Source: Firm-08 sp045541535 (lineage in GTDB: Bacteria; Bacillota; Clostridia; Oscillospirales; QAKW01). Taken from it: a stretch of 15,718 nt of DNA. The stretch is taken from positions 1-15,718 of the forward strand of contig JAZQJG010000074.1 in assembly GCA_045541535.1 (NCBI GenBank). Direction: 5' to 3'. Under the pieces are notes generated by a model. It saw nothing but the letters and a program-made list of their open reading frames with translations. It was not told the origin of the DNA and did not search any database. Below, in pieces: positions 6,949 to 15,101 of the stretch (positions within the stretch are counted from its first letter, which is position 1; every line of letters begins with the position of its first letter). The position numbers were made by a program, and so were the translations under genes.

Positions 6949-7829
6949 TGGGTATTCTCGAAACCAAAAATTTAAGATTTGCCTATCCCGACGGGGAAGG
7001 CGGCAGAGAGGAAACGGTGTTGGACAACGTGGACCTTTCCATTGAGGAAGGCTCCTTTGTTGCCATACTGGGCCATAACGGCTGTGGCAAGTCCACCCTT
7101 GCCAAACACTTCAATGCCATTCTCTTGCCCCTTGGCGGCACCGTCACCGCACTCGGCATTGATACCAAGGATGAGAGCCGATTGCTGGAACTGCGTAAAA
7201 ACGTGGGTATGGTTTTTCAAAACCCCGACAATCAGATCATTGCGACGGTGGTGGAGGAGGACGTGGCCTTTGCGCTGGAAAATCTGGGCCTGCCCCACGA
7301 GGAAATGGAGCAACGGGTGACCGAGGCACTGGAGATGGTGGATATGCTCCCGTATCGGGGACACGCACCCCACCTGCTCTCCGGAGGACAAAAGCAACGG
7401 GTAGCCATTGCCGGTATTATTGCGATGCGCCCCCGTTGTTTGATTCTGGACGAGCCCACCGCTATGCTGGACCCCAAGGGGCGCAGAGAGGTAATGGCGG
7501 CGTTGCACCGGCTGAATCGGGAAGAGGGAATTACGGTATTGCTGATCACCCATTATATGGACGAGGCGGTGCAGGCAGACCGTGTGATCGTAATGAACGA
7601 CGGTCATATTCTGCTGGACGACACACCCGGTGAGGTTTTTCAAAATATCGGGCTATTGCAAAGCGTAGCGTTGGACGTTCCCCAGTCGGCGGAGTTGATG
7701 TACGCCTTGCGGGAGAAGGATATAAAGGTTCCTTTGTCGGTACTCACCGATGAGGATTGTGTAGAGGTACTTTCCGCATTGTTGGAGGGAAAATACGGTG
7801 ATTATTCAGACCAAAGATCTGACACATAA
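6948..7829 (+). CDS. ecfA1: Energy-coupling factor transporter ATPase EcfA1
   Basis: One of two ATPases powering an ECF-type importer for vitamins or transition metals. It has 293 residues with a full ABC ATPase set: Walker A GHNGCGKST (42-50), Q-loop Gln91 in VFQNPDNQI, signature LSGGQKQR (144-151), Walker B LILDEP with Asp168/Glu169, D-loop MLDPKGR, and switch His202 in ITHYMDEA. FQNPDNQI is the form seen in the A1 subunit. The C-terminal 60 residues form the usual extra dimerisation/coupling part. The start overlaps the methyltransferase stop by one base and the end overlaps ecfA2 by 32 bases, so the genes are tightly coupled. No substrate-binding S component is encoded here. Confidence 0.95.
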   Translation: MGILETKNLRFAYPDGEGGREETVLDNVDLSIEEGSFVAILGHNGCGKSTLAKHFNAILLPLGGTVTALGIDTKDESRLLELRKNVGMVFQNPDNQIIATVVEEDVAFALENLGLPHEEMEQRVTEALEMVDMLPYRGHAPHLLSGGQKQRVAIAGIIAMRPRCLILDEPTAMLDPKGRREVMAALHRLNREEGITVLLITHYMDEAVQADRVIVMNDGHILLDDTPGEVFQNIGLLQSVALDVPQSAELMYALREKDIKVPLSVLTDEDCVEVLSALLEGKYGDYSDQRSDT

Positions 7830-8661
7830 ATATTCTCCCGGCACCCCCTTTGAAAAGGTGGCGCTGGATCATATTAATCTGAATATTGCTGAAGGCGATT
7901 TCGTGGGCGTTATCGGCCATACCGGCTCGGGGAAATCCACTCTGATCTCCCATCTCAACGCAATTTTGCAGCCCACCGAGGGCGAGATTATTGTGGACGG
8001 TGTAAATCTTTGGACCTGCTCCAAGGCGGAGCGGATCGCCACACGCTTTAAGGTGGGACTGGTTTTCCAATATCCCGAATACCAGCTTTTTGAGGAAACG
8101 GTATACAAGGACATTGCCTTCGGACCCAAAAATATGCGGCTGTCTGATGAGGAAATCGACCGCCGTGTGCGGGAAAGTCTGCGATTTGTGGGGATGCGGG
8201 AGGATTGTCTGGACAAATCACCCTTTGAGCTTTCCGGCGGACAAAAGCGCAGGATCGCCATCGCCGGCGTGATGGCGCTGGAGCCCAAGGTGCTGGTGCT
8301 GGATGAGCCTGCGGCAGGGCTGGACCCCAAGGGACGGGATGAGATTTTGGCCCGTCTGCGGGAATATCATCAGACCACGGGCAGCACTGTGTTGTTGGTT
8401 TCTCATTCTATGGAGGATATTGCCGGAAATTGCAATACCGCCGTGGTGATGGACCACGGTAAACTGATGATGCACGCTCCCGTGGAAGAGGTCTTCGGCC
8501 GCGCGGCGGAGCTGACCGCTATGGGTCTGGACGTGCCTCAGATCACCAAGGTGTTTTTTGCCTTGCGGCAAAAGGGATATCCCGTGCGTACCGACGTTTA
8601 CACCGTAGAGGGCGCCCGTCGGGAGATCCTGCGTTGCTTGCGGGAAGGTGGTGCCAAATGA
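7798..8661 (+). CDS. ecfA2: Energy-coupling factor transporter ATPase EcfA2
   Basis: Second ATPase of the ECF module, 287 residues, pairing with EcfA1. Motifs: Walker A GHTGSGKST (40-48), Q-loop Gln91 in VFQYPEYQLF, signature LSGGQKRR (145-152), Walker B VLVLDEP with Asp169/Glu170, D-loop GLDPKGR, and switch His203 in LVSHSMED. FQYPEYQLF is typical of A2. The start is GTG7798, inside the end of ecfA1 and preceded by TTGGAGGGA; it gives MIIQTKDLTHKYSPGTPFE, the normal family N terminus, and no in-frame ATG would preserve it. The 32-base overlap favours translational coupling and equal subunit dosage. The stop overlaps the ecfT start as ATGA. Confidence 0.95.
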   Translation: MIIQTKDLTHKYSPGTPFEKVALDHINLNIAEGDFVGVIGHTGSGKSTLISHLNAILQPTEGEIIVDGVNLWTCSKAERIATRFKVGLVFQYPEYQLFEETVYKDIAFGPKNMRLSDEEIDRRVRESLRFVGMREDCLDKSPFELSGGQKRRIAIAGVMALEPKVLVLDEPAAGLDPKGRDEILARLREYHQTTGSTVLLVSHSMEDIAGNCNTAVVMDHGKLMMHAPVEEVFGRAAELTAMGLDVPQITKVFFALRQKGYPVRTDVYTVEGARREILRCLREGGAK

Positions 8662-9461
8662 TCAGAGACATCACCATCGGACAATATTTTCCGGGAGACT
8701 CTCCCATTCATAAACTGGATCCCAGAGGCAAGATTTTGCTGGTTATTGCTTACGTTGTGTCTCTCTTTTTGGTGCAACGGATGTTGGGATTTGTGTTGGC
8801 GGGGGCACTGCTGCTGTTGGTGGTTTTGCTTTCCCGTATTCCGCTGAAAACCGTGTTGAAGGGCGTTCGTCCCTTACTGTTTATCATTGCATTTACGGCG
8901 GTCTTTAACATAATCTACGGTACCGGCGCTCCCATTTTTTCGGGAGTCAGTTGGCTTCAGTGGCTGACTTGGGGCGGCGTGCGTAAGGCGGTGTTTATGG
9001 CGGTGCGTATCGTACTGCTGGTCATCGGCACTTCTTTTCTCACCTATACCACCTCGCCCATTATGCTGACGGGTGCGATGGAAAGTTTGCTTTCTCCCCT
9101 CAAGCTGTTCAAGGCGCCGGTACACGAGTTGAGTATGATGATGACCATTGCTCTGCGTTTTATCCCCACCTTGGTGGATGAAACGGATAAAATTATCAAT
9201 GCGCAAAAGGCGAGGGGCGCCGACTTTGAAACGGGTAATTTGCTACGTAGAGCGGCGGCGTTGGTACCCATTCTGGTGCCCTTGATGATTTCCGCCTTCC
9301 GCCGCGCCGAGGAACTGGCGGATGCAATGGAGTGCCGCTGTTATCACGGCGGTAACGATCGCACCAAATATAAGATATATCATTTCGGCTTGCGGGATCT
9401 GTGGGCGGCCATAACGGCGGCGCTCTATCTGGCGGCTGTGATACTGATCAATCTGATGTGA
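8658..9461 (+). CDS. ecfT: Energy-coupling factor transporter transmembrane protein EcfT
   Basis: Membrane scaffold that transmits ATPase motion to interchangeable S components. It has 267 residues with five or so hydrophobic segments (about 26-60, 70-88, 112-130, 203-213, 247-265). The long coupling helices carry two conserved motifs: KARGADF (184-190) and MECRCYHGG (224-232). The second replaces the common A-R-G core with C-R-C, keeping the Arg. The frame is open from 8634, but ATG8658 after GGAAGGTGG overlaps the ecfA2 stop as ATGA and gives the family start MIRDITIGQYFPGDSPIHKLDP. With EcfA1/A2 it forms a complete group II energising module. Confidence 0.95.
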   Translation: MIRDITIGQYFPGDSPIHKLDPRGKILLVIAYVVSLFLVQRMLGFVLAGALLLLVVLLSRIPLKTVLKGVRPLLFIIAFTAVFNIIYGTGAPIFSGVSWLQWLTWGGVRKAVFMAVRIVLLVIGTSFLTYTTSPIMLTGAMESLLSPLKLFKAPVHELSMMMTIALRFIPTLVDETDKIINAQKARGADFETGNLLRRAAALVPILVPLMISAFRRAEELADAMECRCYHGGNDRTKYKIYHFGLRDLWAAITAALYLAAVILINLM

Positions 9462-9466
9462 GGAAT

Positions 9467-10234
9467 ATGAAAAAGTTTTTGCTGACACTTAAATATAACG
9501 GCTCCGGTTTCGTGGGCTGGCAGGTGCAAAAAAACGGGTTGGCCGTGCAGACCTGTCTGCAAAATGCGCTGGAAACGTTGCTGGGCCATCGCCCCGACGT
9601 TACCGGTTGCAGCCGTACCGACAGCGGGGTGCACGCCCTGGGCTATTGCGCCGTTTTTGTGTCAGAGACTGATCGGGAATGCGACAAAATTCTGCGCGGG
9701 CTGAACGCATTGTTACCCGATTCGGTGAGCGTAACGGCTTGCCGAGAGGTGGATATGGAGTTTCATCCCCGCTATGATGCCGTTGCCAAGGAATACGTGT
9801 ATCGTCTGTACGATGGCCCGCCCGATCCTTTTAACAAGGGTCTTGCCTGGCACTGCAAACGGGCGCTGGATGCAGAACGGATGCAACGGGCCGCATCCCA
9901 TTTTGTGGGGGAGCACGACTTCCGTTCGTTTATGGCCAGCGGCTCAAGTATTACCGATACGGTACGCCGGATCCATTGGTTTCGCATACGGCGTAAAGAG
10001 GATGGTATGATTGAAATCCGCATCTGCGGCAACGGATTTTTGTACAATATGGTGCGCATTCTGGTGGGAACACTGGTGGACGTGTGCGCCGGCCGATTGC
10101 GGGAGGACGAGATGGAACGGGTGCTCTCGGCGCTGGATCGCAGTGCCGCAGGGCCCACTGCACCGGCCGAGGGGCTGTATCTGGCCCGTGTATTTTATGA
10201 TCAAAAGGAAATGGAGGGATACGATGGCACGTGA
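9467..10234 (+). CDS. truA: tRNA pseudouridine(38-40) synthase TruA
   Basis: Isomerises uridine to pseudouridine at positions 38, 39 and 40 of the tRNA anticodon arm. It has 255 residues, the normal length. The catalytic Asp52 sits in GCSRTDSGVHA. Other marks are LKYNGSGFVGWQVQ near the start, FHPRYDAVAKEYVYR in the middle, EHDFRSFMASGSS, and the C-terminal GNGFLYNMVRILVGTLVDV. The frame is open from 9401 inside ecfT, but ATG9467 gives the family start MKKFLLTLKYNG, 5 bases after the ecfT stop with TGAGGA as a short-spaced ribosome site. Its last 11 bases overlap the next gene. The ecfA-ecfT-truA order is familiar in Firmicutes. Confidence 0.96.
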   Translation: MKKFLLTLKYNGSGFVGWQVQKNGLAVQTCLQNALETLLGHRPDVTGCSRTDSGVHALGYCAVFVSETDRECDKILRGLNALLPDSVSVTACREVDMEFHPRYDAVAKEYVYRLYDGPPDPFNKGLAWHCKRALDAERMQRAASHFVGEHDFRSFMASGSSITDTVRRIHWFRIRRKEDGMIEIRICGNGFLYNMVRILVGTLVDVCAGRLREDEMERVLSALDRSAAGPTAPAEGLYLARVFYDQKEMEGYDGT

Positions 10235-11441
10235 CTATGAAGCTTCCCACGACTATATTGAGCCGGATGGGGAAGAGAAGGTGCTGGATGATAAATTCGT
10301 CGGCAAATCACGCTTTATACTGCGCTTTTCCCGCTATTTGTTGTTATGCTTGTTCGTGCTCATTCTGGCCATCACCGTGATGGTCCATCGGGACAACATC
10401 AATATGGACAACCTGCGACGGTTGTTTGCAAAATTTGATATCGGCGTTTCCTCAGCGGAGGACGTGGACGGCAAGCAGATCGAGTTTGCCTTTGAGGAGG
10501 ATGCGGCCGTGCGGTCCTTTAAGGACGGGCTGGCATATCTCACCCCTTCACAGCTTACGGTAATGGACAATTTGGGGACGGTGTTTATGTCTGCCGAAAC
10601 CGGCTTTTCCGCCCCCGAGCTGTTGACCTCGCCCCGCTATATCGTGGCCTACGACCGCGGCGGCACCGATTTTAAGGTCACCAATTCCTTTGCTGTGGTT
10701 TTTGAAAAGACCATGGAGGATAAGATTTCCTATATCACGCTTTCCGAGGATAACTACCTCTCGGTGATCACCACCGGCGGGGGATATAAAAATTCGCTTT
10801 ACGTGTACAACGCTTCCTTTGAGGAGATCTACGTTTGGCACAGTAACGACCGGTATCTGCTCAACGCCGCCGTTTCTCCCGATCGTAAAATGGTGACGCT
10901 GGTTTGCTATAATACCAAGGACCAAGCCGTTCGGGCAGAGCTGGTGGGAGTGCGGCTGGATGCCGAGGAGATCGCCTGGTCCGCGTCACTGGAAAATCTC
11001 CCGCTGGATATGTGCTATAAGAGCGGCAATCAACTGGCCTTGCTGTATGACGACCGATTGGAGTTTTATAGCGGTAAAGGCGTTCTGGGAAACACCTATC
11101 TTTTTGAAAAGAATTTTCTCCAGGCTTTTTCCTTGGAAGAGGATCACACCCTGCTGGTGCTTTCGGCCGGTAAGTTGGGCGACAGCACGCTGTACGGCAT
11201 CAACAATCGGGGGAAGGTGAGCTTTTCCTACGATGCCGGCGGTCGGATCCGATCTATGGACGTAAAGGGCAATCGGGTGGCTATGCTCACCGATGGGGAG
11301 ACGCAGGTGTTCTCCACCGTCTCGGAAAGGGTGACCTATCGCAAGAGCGCAGACAGCAATATCCGCGCTGTTGCCTTCGGCGGAAAAAACTGCTTACTTG
11401 ACATTTACAGTACCTACTGTGTGTATAATGAAATTAATTAG
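10224..11441 (+). CDS. DUF5711-type protein: single membrane anchor with extracytoplasmic beta-rich domain
   Basis: A 405-residue protein of unknown function. A charged cytosolic N terminus (about 35 residues, rich in Asp/Glu) is followed by one transmembrane segment at about 36-54 (SRYLLLCLFVLILAITVMV). The remaining 350 residues are repetitive and beta-rich, with recurring turns such as YNASFEEIYVW, INNRGKVSFSYDAGG and DVKGNRVAMLTDG, consistent with a beta-propeller outside the membrane. I place it in DUF5711 by overall build and the SYDAGGRIRSMDVKG-type repeats, with moderate certainty. ATG10224 is inside the truA end (11-base overlap), with GGAGGG upstream; the frame open further upstream belongs to truA sequence. 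cvpA follows after 12 bases. Confidence 0.7.
   Translation: MARDYEASHDYIEPDGEEKVLDDKFVGKSRFILRFSRYLLLCLFVLILAITVMVHRDNINMDNLRRLFAKFDIGVSSAEDVDGKQIEFAFEEDAAVRSFKDGLAYLTPSQLTVMDNLGTVFMSAETGFSAPELLTSPRYIVAYDRGGTDFKVTNSFAVVFEKTMEDKISYITLSEDNYLSVITTGGGYKNSLYVYNASFEEIYVWHSNDRYLLNAAVSPDRKMVTLVCYNTKDQAVRAELVGVRLDAEEIAWSASLENLPLDMCYKSGNQLALLYDDRLEFYSGKGVLGNTYLFEKNFLQAFSLEEDHTLLVLSAGKLGDSTLYGINNRGKVSFSYDAGGRIRSMDVKGNRVAMLTDGETQVFSTVSERVTYRKSADSNIRAVAFGGKNCLLDIYSTYCVYNEIN
11398..11429 (+). promoter_or_regulatory. Possible internal promoter for cvpA and downstream genes
   Basis: Within the last codons of the preceding gene are a perfect TTGACA (11398-11403) and a perfect TATAAT (11424-11429). They are separated by 20 bases, longer than the usual 16-18; TGTATA at 11422-11427 would give 18. 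It is 25 bases before the cvpA start. It could supply extra transcription of cvpA, pgsA and the Clp ATPase gene. Confidence 0.35.
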
Positions 11442-11453
11442 GAGGATATCATA

Positions 11454-12176
11454 ATGGGTATTATTTTTGATCTGGTTTTGGTTGCAATTTTGGCGGTATG
11501 CGTGTTTCTGGCCTACCGCAAGGGCTTGATTGCCACGTTGTTCGGCTTGTTGGGCACCGTAATTGCGTTGATCGGCGCTTGGATTTTCAGCACGCCGGTG
11601 GGCGCTTGGATTGATCAGACCTTCGTACATACCCCGGTACGAAATATGGTGTTGTCCACCCTGTCCGGCTCTCCGGTAATGAAGTATGAGGAGGCTTTGG
11701 CCGGACTTGACGTTGCAGGTAAGATCCGCGCAATGCCCGAAGCGCTTAAAAATTTGCTCGCTTCCGTCGGTATTTCTTCCGAGGAAATCGTTGCCAAGGC
11801 GCAGAGCGCTACCGCTTCTTCCGTTGAAGCGAAAAATCAACTGATTGACAGTATAGCAAATCCCATTTCCGCAACAATAAGTACTGCCATTGCTTTTGTG
11901 ATTTTGTTTGTCGTATTGCTGCTGGCCTGCTCCGTTGCGGCCAAACTGCTCAGCGCCCTGTGCGGTCTGTTGCCCTTGGGCAAACAGCTCAACGCCGTGG
12001 GCGGCGCCGCCATCGGCTTTGTCAAGGGTGTGATTATCGTTCTGGTGGTCACTGCCGTGCTGTGGGGCATTTGCGCCGGCGCTACGGAGGGCTTGTTCAG
12101 TCAGGAGACGATGGAGAGCACCTTGGTTACCAAAGAAATTGTTAAGATCAATCCGATTTGTGATATTTTTCGGTAA
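11454..12176 (+). CDS. CvpA family membrane protein
   Basis: A 240-residue member of the CvpA family, named for colicin V production in E. coli; its cellular role in Firmicutes is not settled. Hydrophobic segments lie at about residues 3-21, 26-46, 142-163 and 183-207. The early YRKGLIATLFGLLGTVIALI and the late GGAAIGFVKGVIIVLVV match the family's two conserved membrane stretches. The long region between (about 50-140) is more polar and probably extracytoplasmic. The start ATG11454 follows TAGGAGGATATCATA, with GGAGG well spaced. The next gene begins 43 bases after its stop, the widest gap in this gene string. Confidence 0.85.
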   Translation: MGIIFDLVLVAILAVCVFLAYRKGLIATLFGLLGTVIALIGAWIFSTPVGAWIDQTFVHTPVRNMVLSTLSGSPVMKYEEALAGLDVAGKIRAMPEALKNLLASVGISSEEIVAKAQSATASSVEAKNQLIDSIANPISATISTAIAFVILFVVLLLACSVAAKLLSALCGLLPLGKQLNAVGGAAIGFVKGVIIVLVVTAVLWGICAGATEGLFSQETMESTLVTKEIVKINPICDIFR

Positions 12177-12219
12177 ATGCCCTCGGTGAGGAGGACCTTG
12201 CCATAAGGAGATGTTTTAA

Positions 12220-12789
12220 ATGAATGTACCCAATCTCTTAACGATTGCCAGATTGTTTATGGTCCCGTGCTTCGTGCTCTGCTACGTCAAGGGCAGTGAG
12301 CAGACCTTGCAATACGGCATCTATTATGCCGCGGCGCTGTTTGTTCTGGCGGCGCTGACGGATATTTTGGACGGCTATATCGCCAGAAAATACAATCAGA
12401 TTACCGACTTCGGTAAACTGGCCGATCCCTTGGCGGATAAAATGATGCAGGTGGCCGCCATTGCCTGTCTTGCCATTTACGAGCGGATCAGCGCCTGGAT
12501 CTTTTACGTGTTTCTGGCCAAGGAACTGCTGATGCTGTTTGGCAGCGCCCGTCTGCTCAAACGCTTTAAATTCGTGGTCTACTCCAAATGGAGCGGTAAG
12601 GTGGCCACGGTCGTTTTGTTCATTTGTATTGTGCTGATCATCATTTCCCCCGGCATCGGTAAAACCACGGCCACGGTGATGATGACCGTTTGTATCGTGT
12701 TCACGCTGGTGGCACTGTTTAATTATCTGCAAATGTATCTTAACGTCAAAGAAAATCGACAGCACAAAAACGAAACCGTCGAGGAGTAA
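12220..12789 (+). CDS. pgsA: CDP-diacylglycerol--glycerol-3-phosphate 3-phosphatidyltransferase
   Basis: Membrane enzyme making phosphatidylglycerophosphate from CDP-diacylglycerol and glycerol 3-phosphate, the committed step to phosphatidylglycerol and cardiolipin. It has 189 residues, the usual length. The full CDP-alcohol phosphotransferase signature is present: Asp48, Asp51-Gly52, Ala55-Arg56, Gly65, Asp69 and Asp73, in DILDGYIARKYNQITDFG and KLADPLADK. The N-terminal MNVPNLLTIARLFMVP is typical of PgsA, and four to six hydrophobic helices follow. ATG12220 has AAGGAG nine bases upstream. The tail is polar (KENRQHKNETVEE). It ends 3 bases before the Clp ATPase gene. Confidence 0.93.
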   Translation: MNVPNLLTIARLFMVPCFVLCYVKGSEQTLQYGIYYAAALFVLAALTDILDGYIARKYNQITDFGKLADPLADKMMQVAAIACLAIYERISAWIFYVFLAKELLMLFGSARLLKRFKFVVYSKWSGKVATVVLFICIVLIIISPGIGKTTATVMMTVCIVFTLVALFNYLQMYLNVKENRQHKNETVEE

Positions 12790-12792
12790 ACT

Positions 12793-15054
12793 ATGCTTTG
12801 TAAAAAATGTAACAAACGCCCCGCAGTGGTCTTTGTCTCCCGTCTGGAGGGGGATAAGCCCATCAATGAGGGCTATTGTCTGCGCTGTGCCCGTGACCTA
12901 GGGATCCATCAGGTGGATCAGCTTGTCAATCGTCTGGGGCTCAGCGATGAGGATATGGATTTTATGAGCGACGAGATGAACGCCGCTCTGCAGGAGCTGG
13001 GTGGCGGGCCCGATGATTTTGAGGGCACCGACGTACCCAGTATGCCGGATATGAACGTGTTTCGTTCTCTGTTCGGTAAAAAAGAAGAGGGCTCGGAATC
13101 CGAGACCCAAAAAGAGAATAAGAACGAGAAAAAAGACCGTAAAAAGCGGAAGTTTCTGGAGCAATACGCCACCAATCTCAATCGCAAGGCAAAAGAGGGC
13201 AAGCTGGATCCCGTCATCGGCCGCCAAACCGAGATCGAGCGTATGATCCGTATTCTCAACCGTCGCACCAAAAACAATCCCGTGCTCATCGGTGAGCCCG
13301 GCGTGGGTAAAACTGCCGTGGCCAACGCGCTGGCGCAGAAGATCGTCAGCGGCGACGTACCGGCGAAACTGCTGGATAAAGAGGTATATCTGCTGGATCT
13401 GACCGCTTTGGTGGCGGGCACCCAGTTTAGAGGACAGTTTGAGGCCCGTATGAAAAGCTTGATCACCGAGGTGGTGGGCGAGGGGAACATCATTCTGGTC
13501 ATTGACGAGGTGCACAATCTGGTGGGCACCGGTGAGGGTGAGGGCAGTATGAACGCCGCCAATATTCTCAAACCGGCCCTGGCCAATGGTGAGATTCAGG
13601 TGATCGGCGCCACCACTCTGACGGAATACCGCAAATATATTGAAAAGGATTCGGCCCTGGAACGCCGCTTCCAGCCCATCGTTGTCAACGAGCCCTCCGT
13701 GGAGGATACCATTGAGATATTAAAGGGTCTGCGGGACGTATACGGCGCCTACCATCACGTGCATATTTCCGATGCGTTGCTGACGCAGGCGGCAGTGATG
13801 AGTGAACGCTATATTACCGACCGTTTTTTGCCGGATAAGGCCATTGATCTTATTGACGAGGCATCCAGCGGCGCCGCCATTGAAAACGTCAGCCAGAATC
13901 AAAAATTCAAACTGCAGTTTGAACTGGCCGCCCTCCACCGCAAGATGGAAACACTGGAGGCCGAGGACGAACAACAGCTCTTTGAGCAAAAAGCACTGCT
14001 CAACAGCGAACAGCGCCGTGTTGAGCAACAACTGGCCGAGCTTTCCGACGTGTCCGAGGTTACCGAGCTGACCTTTGATCATATTGCCTACGTGCTGGAG
14101 CTGTGGACCGGTATTCCTGCTTCCAAGATCAAGCAACAGGAATTTGACAAGCTCAACCAATTGGGCGAAAAACTGCGGGAGCGTATCATCGGTCAGGACG
14201 AGGCCATTGACGCGCTGACCGCCGCCATCAAGAGACGCCGCGTGGGCATCGGTTATAACCGTTCTCCCATCTCCTTTATCTTTACCGGCCCCACCGGCGT
14301 GGGCAAAACCGAGCTGGTGCGGCAACTGTCTTTGCAACTCTTTGATTCCACCGAGGCGCTTATTCGTGTGGATATGAGCGAATATATGGAAAAGCACGCC
14401 GTTTCCAAGCTCATCGGCGCCCCTCCCGGCTACGTGGGGTACGACGATGCCGGCCAGCTCACCGAAAAGATCCGTCGCAAGCCTTACAGCGTGGTGCTCT
14501 TTGACGAGATTGAAAAGGCTCATCCCGACGTGCTCAACATTATGCTGCAGATGTTGGACGACGGCAAGCTGACCGACGCCCAGGGCCGACAGGTCAACTT
14601 TGAGAACACCATTATCGTTATGACTACCAATGCCTCTGCCGGTATGATGAATACCACCGGCTTTAACCGTGGGGCAGAGGAACTGGAACGAGAAAAGGCG
14701 ATCAAGGCGCTTCTTACCTTCCTTCGTCCCGAATTTGTCAACCGTATTGATGAGATCATTCCCTTCAAGCCGCTGACCAAAGAGATCGTAACCCGCATTG
14801 CGACCATTATGCTGGGGGATCTGACCCGCTCGCTGGCGGATCGGGAGATCACGCTGACCTACACCGACGCCGTGCTGGAGTTCTTGGTGGATAAGGGTTT
14901 TGATCCCAAATTCGGCGCCCGCTCCCTCAAGCGCACCATTCAAAAGGAACTGGAGGATAAGGCGGCCGAGCAGATCATCGCAAACTACGAAAAGACACTC
15001 CATCGGATGCACGCCGACGTAGTGGACGGTAATCTGCTGGTTACGGTGGAATAG
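12793..15054 (+). CDS. clpE: ClpE/ClpC-type Clp ATPase (Hsp100) with N-terminal zinc finger
   Basis: A 753-residue two-ring AAA+ unfoldase that would feed substrates to ClpP. The N terminus is a Cys4 zinc finger (Cys3, Cys6, Cys29, Cys32), not the double Clp repeat domain of ClpC/ClpA, so the layout is that of ClpE. A charged linker (about 95-120) precedes ring 1 with Walker A GEPGVGKTA (167-175), Walker B Asp238/Glu239 and LERRF (289-293). A short coiled coil spans about 370-420. Ring 2 has Walker A GPTGVGKTE (499-507), Walker B Asp571/Glu572 and RPEFVNRID (645-653). TTGF (621-624) sits where the ClpP-docking loop (usually L/I/V-G-F) lies. The ribosome site GAGGAG overlaps the pgsA end. Automated annotation may well call it clpC; no CtsR-like operator was seen upstream. 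Confidence 0.9.
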   Translation: MLCKKCNKRPAVVFVSRLEGDKPINEGYCLRCARDLGIHQVDQLVNRLGLSDEDMDFMSDEMNAALQELGGGPDDFEGTDVPSMPDMNVFRSLFGKKEEGSESETQKENKNEKKDRKKRKFLEQYATNLNRKAKEGKLDPVIGRQTEIERMIRILNRRTKNNPVLIGEPGVGKTAVANALAQKIVSGDVPAKLLDKEVYLLDLTALVAGTQFRGQFEARMKSLITEVVGEGNIILVIDEVHNLVGTGEGEGSMNAANILKPALANGEIQVIGATTLTEYRKYIEKDSALERRFQPIVVNEPSVEDTIEILKGLRDVYGAYHHVHISDALLTQAAVMSERYITDRFLPDKAIDLIDEASSGAAIENVSQNQKFKLQFELAALHRKMETLEAEDEQQLFEQKALLNSEQRRVEQQLAELSDVSEVTELTFDHIAYVLELWTGIPASKIKQQEFDKLNQLGEKLRERIIGQDEAIDALTAAIKRRRVGIGYNRSPISFIFTGPTGVGKTELVRQLSLQLFDSTEALIRVDMSEYMEKHAVSKLIGAPPGYVGYDDAGQLTEKIRRKPYSVVLFDEIEKAHPDVLNIMLQMLDDGKLTDAQGRQVNFENTIIVMTTNASAGMMNTTGFNRGAEELEREKAIKALLTFLRPEFVNRIDEIIPFKPLTKEIVTRIATIMLGDLTRSLADREITLTYTDAVLEFLVDKGFDPKFGARSLKRTIQKELEDKAAEQIIANYEKTLHRMHADVVDGNLLVTVE

Positions 15055-15060
15055 ACTGCA

Positions 15061-15101
15061 TAACTTTTTCGGGAAACCGCTACGGTTTCCCGAAAAAGTT
15101 A
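15061..15101 (+). other. Perfect 19-bp hairpin after the Clp ATPase gene, lacking a U-tract
   Basis: Arms TAACTTTTTCGGGAAACCG (15061-15079) and CGGTTTCCCGAAAAAGTTA (15083-15101) are fully complementary around a 3-base loop CTA. It starts 6 bases after the stop codon and probably ends or protects the long transcript. However, the T-run is in the left arm and an A-run follows the right arm, so it is not a standard intrinsic terminator on either strand. Its right arm runs into the A-rich region before the tRNA promoter. Confidence 0.7.

Noticed and set aside
12211..12219. Two-codon leader ORF (ATG TTT TAA) abutting the pgsA start
   Set aside because: The AAGGAG lies directly against this ATG with no spacing, so it serves the pgsA ATG at 12220; the upstream GAGGAGG is too far away.
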